Positions 16,216-25,083 of a stretch of DNA of 64,000 nucleotides are shown here, piece after piece. The stretch lies in NCBI GenBank assembly GCA_964487565.1, contig CAZARN010000002.1, positions 62,001 through 126,000 on the forward strand, given 5' to 3'. The DNA comes from Phil1 sp964487565 (lineage in GTDB: Bacteria > Bacillota > Clostridia > Christensenellales > CAG-138). Numbering within the stretch: position 1 is the stretch's first letter; each line of letters starts with the position of its first letter. The notes beneath the pieces are model-generated. The model was given only the letters and a program-made list of their open reading frames with translations, had not been told where the DNA came from and searched no databases. The translations under genes were made by a program, and so were the position numbers.

Positions 16216-18276
16216 TTGAAGCACATCGCAATAATTGCCTTTGACGAGTATTCCGCCGAGCTGTATGCAGGTCAGGTCAGGGATTTTTTCGGTTCATATG
16301 CGACCGTTGAAGCGTTTTTCACCGCCGGTCACGCTCTGCCGGAACGCCCCGCCGCCGATCTTTATGTAACGAGCACCGATGCTTTCCAAACCCAGCTCGA
16401 TTATGAAAAAACCATCCCGATCGGGGCCGAACCCGTCGAGGTCGGCGTCACGTTCACCAACGAAGCCATAAGCAAGCTGGTGCGCTTCCCCGCAGGCACA
16501 AGAGCGCTGTTCGTGAGCTGCAACAGCCGCATATGTATCGAGGCGATCGCGGCACTTGAGCAGTACAATCAGATAAACATCAAGTTCGTTCCGTATTACC
16601 CCGGCGTGGAGTATTTCGGCGATCCGGAGCTTGCCATCACCCCCGGCGAATCGCGCTTTGTGCCTGAGCGCATAAAGTTCATGACCGATATCGGCGCGCG
16701 GATACTCGATTCGAGAACCATCGTTGAAATCGCGCTCAAGCTCAAGGCGGACGCGGTGCTTGAAAACGCGAAAACCAAGCAATATTTTGCGTCGATATCA
16801 GACAACACCTACGGATACGACACGCTTTTTGAGCGTTCACTGCGCACGGAGCGGCGTTTCGATATCCTGTTCGAGCTTTTGAGCAACGGAATGATAGGCG
16901 CGGACGAGAACGGCGTGATATTCGCCTTCAACGAAAAAGCGCAGCAGATAACAGGGCTTCGCCGGGAAAGCGTGCTCGGCGGGCATGTGCAGAGCCTCTT
17001 TTCCTATATTCCTTTTGAAAGCTGCAAGGCGACAAAAAAAGCCATTGAGGGAAAGCTCGTCAAGCACGGCGGCATGGCGCTCAACGTCGGCGTGAGCCCC
17101 GTGATGCACAACGGCTGTTTTCTCGGCGCGTTTGCCACGATCCAGCGCTTTTCGGACGAGGAGCAAAAGCAGACAAAGCTCAGAAGTCAGCTCCGTGAGA
17201 AAAGCAATTCAGCCAAATATACTTTCGACAATATAATAAGCGAAAGCGCCGCCATGAGTGCGGCGAAGGATATCGCCAAGAAGATGGCGAAAACATCGTC
17301 ATCCGTGCTCATCACGGGCGAAAGCGGCACCGGCAAAGAGCTTTTCGCGCACGCGATACACAACGCATCCGCCCGCAGCGAGATGCCCTTCGTCGCCATA
17401 AACTGCGCGGCGCTGCCCGACAGTCTCCTCGAAAGCGAGCTTTTCGGCTATGAGGACGGCGCTTTCACGGGCGCGCGCCGCGGCGGAAAAATCGGCCTGT
17501 TTGAATACGCGCATCTCGGCAGCCTCTTCCTCGACGAGGTTGAGGGCATGAGCCAGTCGCTTCAGGTGAAGCTGCTGCGCGTGCTCCAGGAACACGAAAT
17601 AATGCACGTCGGCGGCAACTCCGCAATCCATATCGACGTGCGCATAATCGCGACAAGCAACGAGCGGCTCGACATGATGGTCGAAAACGGCGTGTTCCGG
17701 CGGGATCTTTATTACCGCCTCAATACGCTCCCGCTCGAGATACCACCCCTTCGCGAACGCCGTGAGGATATCCTTCCGCTGTTCCGCCATTTTTGCGGCG
17801 AGATCTCAGCCGATCTGAAGCTTGACGACAACGCGCGCCGGCTTATACTGAATTATCCGTGGAAGGGCAATGTACGCGAGCTCAGAAATTGCGTTGAATA
17901 CCTTTCGTTCCTTGCAAAACCGCTCATCACGCCGGACGACCTTCCACCGTCGCTTTCGAAGCTCAAGCCGGAAAGCGCCGCCGCGGAAGCTTTGACCGCA
18001 GCGTCCGCCGACGCTTCCGCCGAAAACGCAGTTTGCCTTTTCCTGCTCGGCAGGCTTCAGGAAGCGCGCGTGCGGCGCGTCAGCATGGGTCGGGACGAGC
18101 TGCAAAAGCTCGCAAACGACAACGGCATATTCATCACCCAGCCGGAAACAAGACGCACGCTCGCCCAGCTGCGCGAGCAGGGATTCATCAGCATCAGCCG
18201 CGGACGCGGCGGAACGAGGATAACAGCGACGGGTCTGCGTTACCTTGAAGCCGAAAATGGTAAAACTGGTTTATAA
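16216..18276 (+). CDS. Sigma-54-dependent transcriptional activator, PrpR-N / PAS / AAA+
   Basis: The product (686 aa) has four parts. A PrpR-type N-terminal sensor domain covers about residues 1-190. A PAS domain starts near 214 (ILFELLSNGMIGADENGVI). A sigma-54 interaction AAA+ domain has Walker A GESGTGKE near 368, GAFTGA near 415 and FLDEVEG near 437. The C-terminal winged-helix-like domain (LAQLREQGFISISRG) stands in place of a Fis helix-turn-helix. It should sense a small molecule and activate RpoN promoters. I chose the TTG at 16216 (GGAGG 8 nt upstream, MKHIAIIAFDE); ATG 16183 is the alternative. Its divergent -24/-12 target upstream of alr and the following rpoN gene suggest control of the peptide-uptake operon. 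Confidence 0.88.
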   Translation: MKHIAIIAFDEYSAELYAGQVRDFFGSYATVEAFFTAGHALPERPAADLYVTSTDAFQTQLDYEKTIPIGAEPVEVGVTFTNEAISKLVRFPAGTRALFVSCNSRICIEAIAALEQYNQINIKFVPYYPGVEYFGDPELAITPGESRFVPERIKFMTDIGARILDSRTIVEIALKLKADAVLENAKTKQYFASISDNTYGYDTLFERSLRTERRFDILFELLSNGMIGADENGVIFAFNEKAQQITGLRRESVLGGHVQSLFSYIPFESCKATKKAIEGKLVKHGGMALNVGVSPVMHNGCFLGAFATIQRFSDEEQKQTKLRSQLREKSNSAKYTFDNIISESAAMSAAKDIAKKMAKTSSSVLITGESGTGKELFAHAIHNASARSEMPFVAINCAALPDSLLESELFGYEDGAFTGARRGGKIGLFEYAHLGSLFLDEVEGMSQSLQVKLLRVLQEHEIMHVGGNSAIHIDVRIIATSNERLDMMVENGVFRRDLYYRLNTLPLEIPPLRERREDILPLFRHFCGEISADLKLDDNARRLILNYPWKGNVRELRNCVEYLSFLAKPLITPDDLPPSLSKLKPESAAAEALTAASADASAENAVCLFLLGRLQEARVRRVSMGRDELQKLANDNGIFITQPETRRTLAQLREQGFISISRGRGGTRITATGLRYLEAENGKTGL

Positions 18277-18406
18277 TTTTATTTAATGAACCAATTAGAA
18301 CCATTTGCGCGCGGACGTCCCCGATGTAAACTATTGTTTGAATTATGTGCAGGATATGTTATTGTATGAGTTATAAAATAACGCTCCGCCCCGCCTTCCG
18401 ACCGCT

Positions 18407-19720
18407 ATGAGGAACGGCATCGAACAGATACAGACGCAGAAGCTTTCGCCGAGGATGGAGCAGAGCGTCCGCATACTTCAAATGAACGAGGCTGAATTGA
18501 ACGAATACCTCAGCGCCGTGATGGTCGAGAACCCCATGCTTGAGCTTGACGCCGCGCCGGAGCCGCAGGCGCAATATGCGGGATGGGGTCGATCCCGCAG
18601 TATGCGCCACACCGGCGCCGCGCACATGATCGACGATCTGCTTTGCGACGGTGAAGGCCAGTCGCTCGAAGAGCACCTTCTCACGCAGATACACTGTCAG
18701 TATAGCGGCGATATCGCAAAAGCGATGGCGAAGCTCGTCGGCTGCGTCGACGGGAACGGTTATCTGACCGTTTCCCGGCAGGAGCTTGTTAAGGCGCTCG
18801 GATGCGGCGAGGAAGCCGCCGGACACGCGCTTTGTGAATTCAAAAAGCTCGATCCGCCCGGCGTAGGCTCGGTCGACCTTTGCGAGTGTCTGAGCGCGCA
18901 GCTTGACGCGGACGACGCGCTTGCGTTGAGGATCGTCAAAAGCTGCCTCGGCATGCTTGCTTCGGCGGACATGCGGGCCATCTCCAAGGCGCTCGGCTGC
19001 AGCGAGCTTGACGCCGCGGCGGCCGCGCAGCGCATACGCGCGCTCAATCCGCGTCCCGGCCTTGCATATCAAAAAAACGAAGCCATCGATTACGCAATAC
19101 CCGATGTTATCATCATGCGTGAAGGGAACAGCTTCGTACCGGTGATGCGCGACGACCAGGCGGCTGCGCTGCAGCCCTCCGGATACTATATGGAGCTTCT
19201 TGAAAACACGGACGACGAGGAGGTCGAGCGCTATCTGCGCGAAAAGCTCGAACAGCTCGAGTGGATAAGAAAATGTATTGAAGGCCGCTCCAAAACGCTC
19301 CTTGCCCTTTGCCGGCTGATAATTGAAAAACAGTCGCGTTTTTTCACGGTCGGCCCGAATTTTCTCGACGCGCTGAGCATGAAGGAAGCATCAGGGCTGT
19401 TGGGCGTGCATGAATCGACCGTCAGCCGCGCCGCCAGCAGCAAATACCTTCAATGCGCATACGGCGTGTTCTCGCTCAAGCACTTTTTTGTCCGTGGCGT
19501 CAGTACGCCCGGCAAAGCGTCGAGCGTGACCGATGTGAAGCGCAAGCTTGAACTGATGATCGTTTCCGAAACGAGAGGCAAGCCGTTCAGCGACAGGCAG
19601 CTTGCCGAGATGCTTTCCGACCAGGGGATAAAGATATCGCGGCGTACCGTCGCGAAGTACCGTGACGAGCTTGGCCTTCGTGATTCGTTTGGCCGCTGCG
19701 CCAAGCGCGGACGGGTATAA
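18407..19720 (+). CDS. rpoN: RNA polymerase sigma-54 factor
   Basis: The product (437 aa) has all three RpoN regions. Region I is the activator-interacting IQTQKLSPRMEQSVRILQMNEAEL. The core-binding domain is followed by the region HTH with ESTVSRAASSKYLQC and FSLKHFF. The C-terminal RpoN box, ISRRTVAKYRDELGL, recognises the -24 element. Variation in the RpoN box (ISRRTVAKYRDEL instead of ARRTVAKYREEL) is minor. No clear Shine-Dalgarno precedes the ATG at 18407, so translation may be inefficient. It follows the activator by 130 bp and precedes an M20 peptidase by 58 bp. Confidence 0.95.
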   Translation: MRNGIEQIQTQKLSPRMEQSVRILQMNEAELNEYLSAVMVENPMLELDAAPEPQAQYAGWGRSRSMRHTGAAHMIDDLLCDGEGQSLEEHLLTQIHCQYSGDIAKAMAKLVGCVDGNGYLTVSRQELVKALGCGEEAAGHALCEFKKLDPPGVGSVDLCECLSAQLDADDALALRIVKSCLGMLASADMRAISKALGCSELDAAAAAQRIRALNPRPGLAYQKNEAIDYAIPDVIIMREGNSFVPVMRDDQAAALQPSGYYMELLENTDDEEVERYLREKLEQLEWIRKCIEGRSKTLLALCRLIIEKQSRFFTVGPNFLDALSMKEASGLLGVHESTVSRAASSKYLQCAYGVFSLKHFFVRGVSTPGKASSVTDVKRKLELMIVSETRGKPFSDRQLAEMLSDQGIKISRRTVAKYRDELGLRDSFGRCAKRGRV

Positions 19721-19778
19721 AGGACATTGCGCCGATGTGCGCAAGGGGCGGCGTGCGCCGTTCACAGCGGAGGATAAA

Positions 19779-20924
19779 ATGAGCTTCGATGAGAAATCGT
19801 ATTTCAATCAGCTTGAGTCAATCGTCAACATCGACAGCGGATTCCACTGTCGCGACGGTGCGAACAGAATAATCGATCTTTTGCAGGGAATGTTCGTGCG
19901 CGACGGGTTTCTGACCAAGCGCTTTCGCGAAGGCAAAAGCCTCGGCGACTGCCTTTTTATCGCAAACAGGGAAAGCGAACATTATAACGTCATGCTCATG
20001 GGGCACACGGACACCGTGTATCCGAAGGGAACGTCGCAGGAAAATCCGTACCACACCGACAAAACGAACGCTTACGGCCCCGGCGTCGCGGATATGAAAG
20101 CGGGCACTCTCGCCATATATCACATATTTCATTCCATCCCGCGCGATATCCTCGACAAGCTCAACATATGCGCGATAATCAACTCCGACGAGGAGGTCTT
20201 TTCGGGCTTTTCACAGAAATACATGACCCAATACGCCTCATGCAGCGATTATGCGTTCGTCATGGAATCCGCGTTTCTCGACGGCAGCCATTGCGTGCGC
20301 CGCCGCGGCATGCTTTCCTATGTTATTGACTTCAGCGGTATATCAACGCATTCCGGCTACATATTCGAAACGCGCAACGCCTCGGCCGTGCTTGAAATGT
20401 CAAACTGGATCCAGGAGCTTGCAAGCCTTTCCGACAGGGAGAAGGGCACCTCCGTCAACGTCGGCATGGTCAGCGGCGGCACGGCGGGCAACGTCGTGCC
20501 CGCGAACGCCCAGATGCACATCGAATTCCGTCTTTGGGAAACCGCCGAAGCGGAGCGTATACGCAAGGCCGTTGAATACAGGCTCGCCAATCCCTTCATC
20601 GACGGCGTGAGCGCCCGCATATCCCAGATGCAAAGCCGCGATCCCATGACGCCGAACCAGACGACCACCCTTTATATAAAACGGGCGCGGCTCATCGCAG
20701 ACAGTCTCGGGATGGAGTTTTCCATGCGTCCGAGAAGCGGCATGTCGGACGCGACATACATATGCGGCTTCGTGCCCGTGCTCATCGACTGCATGGGGCC
20801 GCGCGGCACGTTCGATACCGTCGGCGGCAGTTACAGCGACGAATCGATCGTAAAGGATTCCGTCGCGGAATGCGTCAAGCTAACCCTTGCCCTCATCGAG
20901 GATATTGCGCGCAACGGCGTGTGA
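19779..20924 (+). CDS. M20 family metallopeptidase (carboxypeptidase G2/ArgE-like)
   Basis: The product (381 aa) is a cytoplasmic zinc peptidase. MGHTDTVYP contains the first His and Asp, GPGVADMKAG the bridging Asp, and NSDEEVFS the catalytic Glu and a metal-binding Glu. The dimerisation domain follows (GMLSYVIDFSGISTHSG). The GHTDTVYP opening is closest to glutamate-carboxypeptidase-type members. I chose ATG 19779 because GGAGG lies 6 nt upstream. Its position after rpoN, opposite the peptide-import operon, suggests it processes imported peptides or N-acyl amino acids. The substrate is not evident. Confidence 0.86.
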   Translation: MSFDEKSYFNQLESIVNIDSGFHCRDGANRIIDLLQGMFVRDGFLTKRFREGKSLGDCLFIANRESEHYNVMLMGHTDTVYPKGTSQENPYHTDKTNAYGPGVADMKAGTLAIYHIFHSIPRDILDKLNICAIINSDEEVFSGFSQKYMTQYASCSDYAFVMESAFLDGSHCVRRRGMLSYVIDFSGISTHSGYIFETRNASAVLEMSNWIQELASLSDREKGTSVNVGMVSGGTAGNVVPANAQMHIEFRLWETAEAERIRKAVEYRLANPFIDGVSARISQMQSRDPMTPNQTTTLYIKRARLIADSLGMEFSMRPRSGMSDATYICGFVPVLIDCMGPRGTFDTVGGSYSDESIVKDSVAECVKLTLALIEDIARNGV

Positions 20925-20973
20925 ACGGCGCGGCTTCTTCGGTCGGCCGTCAAAGGCCGCGGCGGTTTTCGGC

Positions 20974-21498
20974 TCATCCGTTTCGGCGCCTGTGCTCGAC
21001 GTATTCCCGGAATGTGATCTCGTATATTCTTATATTTCCCGCTTCGCGCACGGGCTTCATGCCGCAATGCTGCGCCGCACGGATCGAGCGGATGTTCTCT
21101 TTCCGTATTTTCGCAGTCACCTTTTCTTTGCGCATGTCGAAAAACGCTTTGTTAAGCGCAAGGTCAAGCGCATGTCGCCCATAACCGCGTCCCCAAAGCG
21201 ATTCGTCGCCGATCGCATATACTATCTCGCATTCCTTCGGCGCGGATGGCGCAAGCTTGATGAAACCGATGGATGATCCGTCGCCGGAACAAATCAGAAA
21301 GAAGCTCCCCCTTTGGTTGAGATGGAAGGACAGCATACCTTCCGGCGCCCTTTCAGCAAGCATTATCAGCTCGTCGGAAATGTTCCCCTTTTCGTTCAGG
21401 TATCTCGTCACGTTTGTGTTGCGCATCCATTGCGCAAGATAACGGCCGTCTTGTCTTTGTATGTCCGCACGCAAAAAAACAGAAGCGGCTTCATTCAT
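20974..21498 (-). CDS. GNAT family N-acetyltransferase (RimJ/RimL type)
   Basis: The product (174 aa) has the GNAT pattern: an N-terminal FLRADIQRQDGRYLAQWMRN region and a SIGFIKLAPSAPKECEIVYAIGDESLWGRGYGRHAL stretch containing the acetyl-CoA pyrophosphate loop (GRGYGRHA). The C-terminal NIRSIRAAQHCGMKPVRE is typical of RimJ/RimL-like members. The acceptor is unknown. A plausible promoter (TTGATC, 17 bp, TATTAC) and GAGAGG precede the start. It is convergent with the M20 gene. Confidence 0.85.
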   Translation of the reverse strand: MNEAASVFLRADIQRQDGRYLAQWMRNTNVTRYLNEKGNISDELIMLAERAPEGMLSFHLNQRGSFFLICSGDGSSIGFIKLAPSAPKECEIVYAIGDESLWGRGYGRHALDLALNKAFFDMRKEKVTAKIRKENIRSIRAAQHCGMKPVREAGNIRIYEITFREYVEHRRRNG

Positions 21499-21620
21499 AT
21501 CGCTTACCTCTCAGCAGTGTAATACTATAAAGCCCTTCCGCGATCAACAGACGGTTCTTTATTATTAAGTTGTCTTAACCATAGCACGCGGCGCCGTATA
21601 AGTCAAATCGGCCGCAATAT

Positions 21621-21655
21621 AAAAAAGGCATATCCCTTTATTGGGAATATGCCTT
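21621..21655 (-). terminator. Rho-independent terminator of mltG
   Basis: A 12-bp stem (AAGGCATATTCCC paired with GGGATATGCCTT) with a short AT loop is followed by a T-run on the minus strand, 22 nt after the mltG stop. Confidence 0.9.
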
Positions 21656-21676
21656 GCATCTTCATCGCAGCGCGGA

Positions 21677-22864
21677 TTACCAATACGGTTTGAACTGGGC
21701 AACGTTTGCCTGATGTTCCTCAAGCGTGACCGCAAACACCAAAGCGCCCGTTTCCCTGTCCGTGAGGCAGAAGTACAGATAACCGTCCGCCATCATCTGC
21801 TCGTCAGGATGCAGCACCGCCTGGATCGCAACGGCGCCCGGATTGCATATCGCGCCAACGGGAAGTCCCTGATAAGCATAGGTGTTGTACGGCGAATCGT
21901 CGCTGAGCTGTTCGGTCGTGAACGCAACGTTGCCAGTGATGTTGAGCGCATAGGAGAGCGTCGCATCCGACTGCAGCTTCATGTTATCTTCGAGTCTCAG
22001 ATGGAACACCGCCGATACCCTCGCAAAATCCGCCTTTATCTTCGCTTCCTTTTCGATCATGGAGGCCATCTTCACGACATCGTCCACGCTCATATCCAGT
22101 TCCTTTGCGCGCGCGATGTTTTCGTCGTTCATGATCTCCGAGAAACGGTAAAGCATTCTGTTGATTATTGATTTTTCCGATTCATCGGAATATATCTCGT
22201 ATGTATCGGGGAAGAGATATCCTTCAAGCGCATAGCGCCTGCCTTCCTTCAAGTCTCCGATCGCCGCGACAAAGGAATAATCCGTGAATTCCTCGCCTGT
22301 TTTGCAAAGCGCAAGGAATTTGTCCGGCGAAGCGAACACGCCAAGCTGCACAAGCTTATCCGCGATCTGCTCCACCGTCATGCCTTCTGTGACGGTGAGC
22401 TTGAGCGTCGTGCGCGGCGCGTTGCCCTCGCATATCGCATCCACTATCTCCGACACATCCATGTTGCGTGAAAGCACATATGTTCCGGCCTTGAGCTTGT
22501 TTGATTTTCCGGTGAAATCCACATAGATCTTGAACACCGTCTTGCTTGTGATAAGCCCCGGCGCGATCAGGTTGCCGTCATCGTCAACGCCGCCCGCCTC
22601 ATAAAGCTTTTTTGCGATCGAGGAAGCGCCTGAGCCTGAGTTTATCGTGATGACGACAGGCGTCGCATCCCCCGAATCCACGGGCATGAAGAAGTGCCGT
22701 ATGACGAAGTTGAACCCGAGTGATATCATCACAAAGCATATCGCAAGGCTGAGCAGGAAAATGACGACCGGGCGCAACGTCCGCCAGGCCTTTTTCGCCG
22801 CCTTTTTTCTTTCTCTCACGCGCTCCCTTTGTTCCCTCTGCGCCGCTCTTTCCTCGTCTTCCAT
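21677..22864 (-). CDS. mltG: Endolytic murein transglycosylase MltG
   Basis: The product (395 aa) has a basic, charged cytoplasmic N-terminus, one membrane helix near residues 32-56 and an extracellular YceG/MltG domain. Family signatures are LEGYLFPDTYEI, MASMIEKEAK (containing the catalytic Glu near residue 270) and SPYNTYAYQGLPVGAICNPG. MltG cleaves nascent glycan strands and so sets their length. It lies 12 bp downstream of ylbF and ends at a strong terminator. Confidence 0.94.
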   Translation of the reverse strand: MEDEERAAQREQRERVRERKKAAKKAWRTLRPVVIFLLSLAICFVMISLGFNFVIRHFFMPVDSGDATPVVITINSGSGASSIAKKLYEAGGVDDDGNLIAPGLITSKTVFKIYVDFTGKSNKLKAGTYVLSRNMDVSEIVDAICEGNAPRTTLKLTVTEGMTVEQIADKLVQLGVFASPDKFLALCKTGEEFTDYSFVAAIGDLKEGRRYALEGYLFPDTYEIYSDESEKSIINRMLYRFSEIMNDENIARAKELDMSVDDVVKMASMIEKEAKIKADFARVSAVFHLRLEDNMKLQSDATLSYALNITGNVAFTTEQLSDDSPYNTYAYQGLPVGAICNPGAVAIQAVLHPDEQMMADGYLYFCLTDRETGALVFAVTLEEHQANVAQFKPYW

Positions 22865-22876
22865 CGCTTTTCCTCC

Positions 22877-23218
22877 TCAGGAATCCGAAAACCCGAGGTC
22901 CAAGTCTATCGCCTCGGCAAGTATTTTATAAACGTCCCCAAGCATGGTGTTGAGGGCATATTCCGCCATCAGATATGCCGAGGCGTCGGGATTGAGCTGG
23001 AGCACCTCGCCTATCTTCTGGAGCCGCTGCATACATTCCTCATCCTTTTTGCCCGAAACCATCGCGCCCTGTGCGCGAAGGCGCAGCGCGTTGTATTCCT
23101 TTATAAGGGCTTTGGTCGTATCGCTTGTAAAAGCCGTTTCGCGCGCGGCCTTATACGCCGTGTATTCACGGCTTTCCGAAAGCATCCTCGCAAGCTCCCT
23201 CGCCTTGTCGTATACCAT
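22877..23218 (-). CDS. ylbF: YlbF/YmcA family regulator
   Basis: The product (113 aa) is all-helical with the YlbF/YmcA pattern (ELARMLSESREYTAYKAARE, and near the end the NTMLGDVYKILAEAIDLDLG stretch). In Bacillus this family forms a complex (YlbF-YmcA-YaaT) that modulates RNase Y and mRNA decay. Here it lies 11 bp after the RNase J gene, which fits a role in RNA turnover. It could also be called DUF964. Confidence 0.82.
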   Translation of the reverse strand: MVYDKARELARMLSESREYTAYKAARETAFTSDTTKALIKEYNALRLRAQGAMVSGKKDEECMQRLQKIGEVLQLNPDASAYLMAEYALNTMLGDVYKILAEAIDLDLGFSDS

Positions 23219-23229
23219 CGCGGGCCTCC

Positions 23230-24903
23230 TTATATATCAAGTTCGATGATTATCGGAAGTATTATCGGCGTGCGCTTGGTTTTGTTATAAAGCTCGTTTT
23301 TAAGCGCGATGCGTATGTTGTTCTTTATCCCGCTCCACTCCGACCTGCTCGCATTGGCAAACTTGCCCGCAAGCTCGCTCACGAGCGCGCGCGTGCTCGC
23401 CATGAGCTCCTCGGAGCTTTTAACATACACGAAACCGCGCGATATGATCTCCGGCGTGCCCAAAAGCTCGCCCGTCTTTTTCTTGAGCGGTATGACCACC
23501 GTGAAAAGGCCGTCCTCGGAAAGCATCCTGCGGTCCTTCAAGACCGCGTCCCCGATTTCGCCCACGCTGCCGCCGTCGATCATCACGCTGCCCGAATGCA
23601 CGGAACCGTTTTTCCTTATGCTGCTGCGGCCAAGCTCTATCACGTCCCCTATTTCGGGAACAATGATGTTTTTCTCGTTCACGCCCATCTCCATGGCAAG
23701 CTCCGCATGCTGATACAGATGCCGCGCTTCGCCGTGCACGGGGATGAAGAACTTGGGCTTTGTGAGTGTGAACATAAGGCGAAGCTCCTCGCGCCTTGCA
23801 TGACCCGAAACATGCACGTCCGCCATGCGGTCGTACACCACGCGCGCGCCCTTTTGATAAAGCTGGTTTATCACGCGGCTCACGCCGATCTCATTGCCCG
23901 GTATGGCCGACGCCGATATGATGACCGTGTCCCCGTGGCCGATGTTCAGCCTGTGCGAGGAATTCGCCATGCGGAAAAGGCCGCTCATCGGCTCGCCCTG
24001 ACTGCCCGTCGTTATCACGCAGATCTTCGCAGGCTCTATCCTTCCCAACTTGTCCACATCGACGATCTTCTCCTCGGGTATCGACAGATAGCCAAGTTCC
24101 GTCGCCACCTTCGCGATATTGACCATGCTGCGGCCCTGGAAGCAGATCACCCTGCCGAAGGATATCGCCACGTCCGCGATCTGCTGGATGCGGTAAATGT
24201 TCGAAGCAAAAGTGGCCACGATCACGCGGCCGTCCGCAATGTCAAAATAATGCTCGAAGGTTTTGCCGATCTCGCGCTCGCTCTGCGTGTGTCCGGCGAG
24301 CTCCGCGTTCGTGCTGTCGGACATGAGCGCAAGCACCCCGCGGGAGCCGTAATGCGCAAAGCGCGCGATATCGATGGGTTCCCCGTCAAGCGGGGTATAA
24401 TCCACCTTGAAATCCCCCGTGTGGATGACGGTGCCGACAGGCGTGATCACCGCAAGCGCGACCGCGCCCGCGATCGAATGGCTCGTTTTGATGAATTCGA
24501 TGTTGAAGCAGCCGAGCTGGATCTTGTCGCCGGGCTTCACGCACACAAGCTCCGCGCCTTTTACATGCTCCTCCTCGAGCTTATGCTCGATGAGCGCGCA
24601 GGTGAGCTTCGTGCCGTAAACCGGGGTCTTGAACTGCTTGAGCGCATAGGGTATCGCGCCGATATGATCCTCATGCCCGTGGGTGATGAGTATGCCGCGA
24701 AGCTTATCTGCGTTCTTTTCAACGTATGTCATGTCCGGAATGACCGAATCTATCCCCGGCAGATCGTCATCGGGGAAAATGAGCCCGCAGTCGATAACGA
24801 TCATGTCCTTGCCGTATTCCAGCACGGTCATGTTTTTACCGATCTCACCGACTCCGCCCAGGGGAATGATTTTCAGTTTATTTGATTTTTTTGTGTTCGC
24901 CAA
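23230..24903 (-). CDS. rnj: Ribonuclease J
   Basis: The product (557 aa) is a metallo-beta-lactamase/beta-CASP exo- and endoribonuclease. Landmarks are IIPLGGVGEIGKNMTVLEY, the metal motif ITHGHEDHIGAIPY, VIHTGDFKVDYTP, SDSTNAELAG, and the beta-CASP parts TTGSQGEP and HVSGHARREEL. The TTG at 24903 is chosen because GAGGA lies 8 nt upstream and the length then equals the family norm of about 555; 24945 would add 14 residues. It is the first gene of rnj-ylbF-mltG, with a promoter at 24955-24983. Confidence 0.95.
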   Translation of the reverse strand: MANTKKSNKLKIIPLGGVGEIGKNMTVLEYGKDMIVIDCGLIFPDDDLPGIDSVIPDMTYVEKNADKLRGILITHGHEDHIGAIPYALKQFKTPVYGTKLTCALIEHKLEEEHVKGAELVCVKPGDKIQLGCFNIEFIKTSHSIAGAVALAVITPVGTVIHTGDFKVDYTPLDGEPIDIARFAHYGSRGVLALMSDSTNAELAGHTQSEREIGKTFEHYFDIADGRVIVATFASNIYRIQQIADVAISFGRVICFQGRSMVNIAKVATELGYLSIPEEKIVDVDKLGRIEPAKICVITTGSQGEPMSGLFRMANSSHRLNIGHGDTVIISASAIPGNEIGVSRVINQLYQKGARVVYDRMADVHVSGHARREELRLMFTLTKPKFFIPVHGEARHLYQHAELAMEMGVNEKNIIVPEIGDVIELGRSSIRKNGSVHSGSVMIDGGSVGEIGDAVLKDRRMLSEDGLFTVVIPLKKKTGELLGTPEIISRGFVYVKSSEELMASTRALVSELAGKFANASRSEWSGIKNNIRIALKNELYNKTKRTPIILPIIIELDI

Positions 24904-24954
24904 ATTGCGTCCTCGCTTTCTTGCATGGAAAGCATACCTCTCCATGATGTTCTT

Positions 24955-24983
24955 ATTATACTATTATACGCCTTCTTGCACAA
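24955..24983 (-). promoter_or_regulatory. Sigma-A-type promoter of the rnj operon
   Basis: TTGTGC (24983-24978) and TATAAT (24960-24955) are separated by 17 bp on the minus strand. A second TATAAT lies 8 bp upstream (24968-24963), so start selection may vary. Confidence 0.7.
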
Positions 24984-25036
24984 GGACGGCCAATTGTAAA
25001 CAAATGTCGAAGAAGCGGACACCGCGAAGGTGGTGG

Positions 25037-25065
25037 TTGAAGGCCGTGACGGATTGTTGTATAAT
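25037..25065 (+). promoter_or_regulatory. Sigma-A-type promoter of the vanW-like gene
   Basis: TTGAAG (25037-25042), a 17-bp spacer and TATAAT (25060-25065) precede the gene start by 19 nt. Confidence 0.75.
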
Positions 25066-25083
25066 AAACAATCGTGAGGTGCG

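Noticed and set aside
18277..18406. Sigma-54 promoter upstream of rpoN
   Set aside because: No TGGC-N-GC pair with correct spacing; only AT-rich sequence without a convincing promoter of any class.
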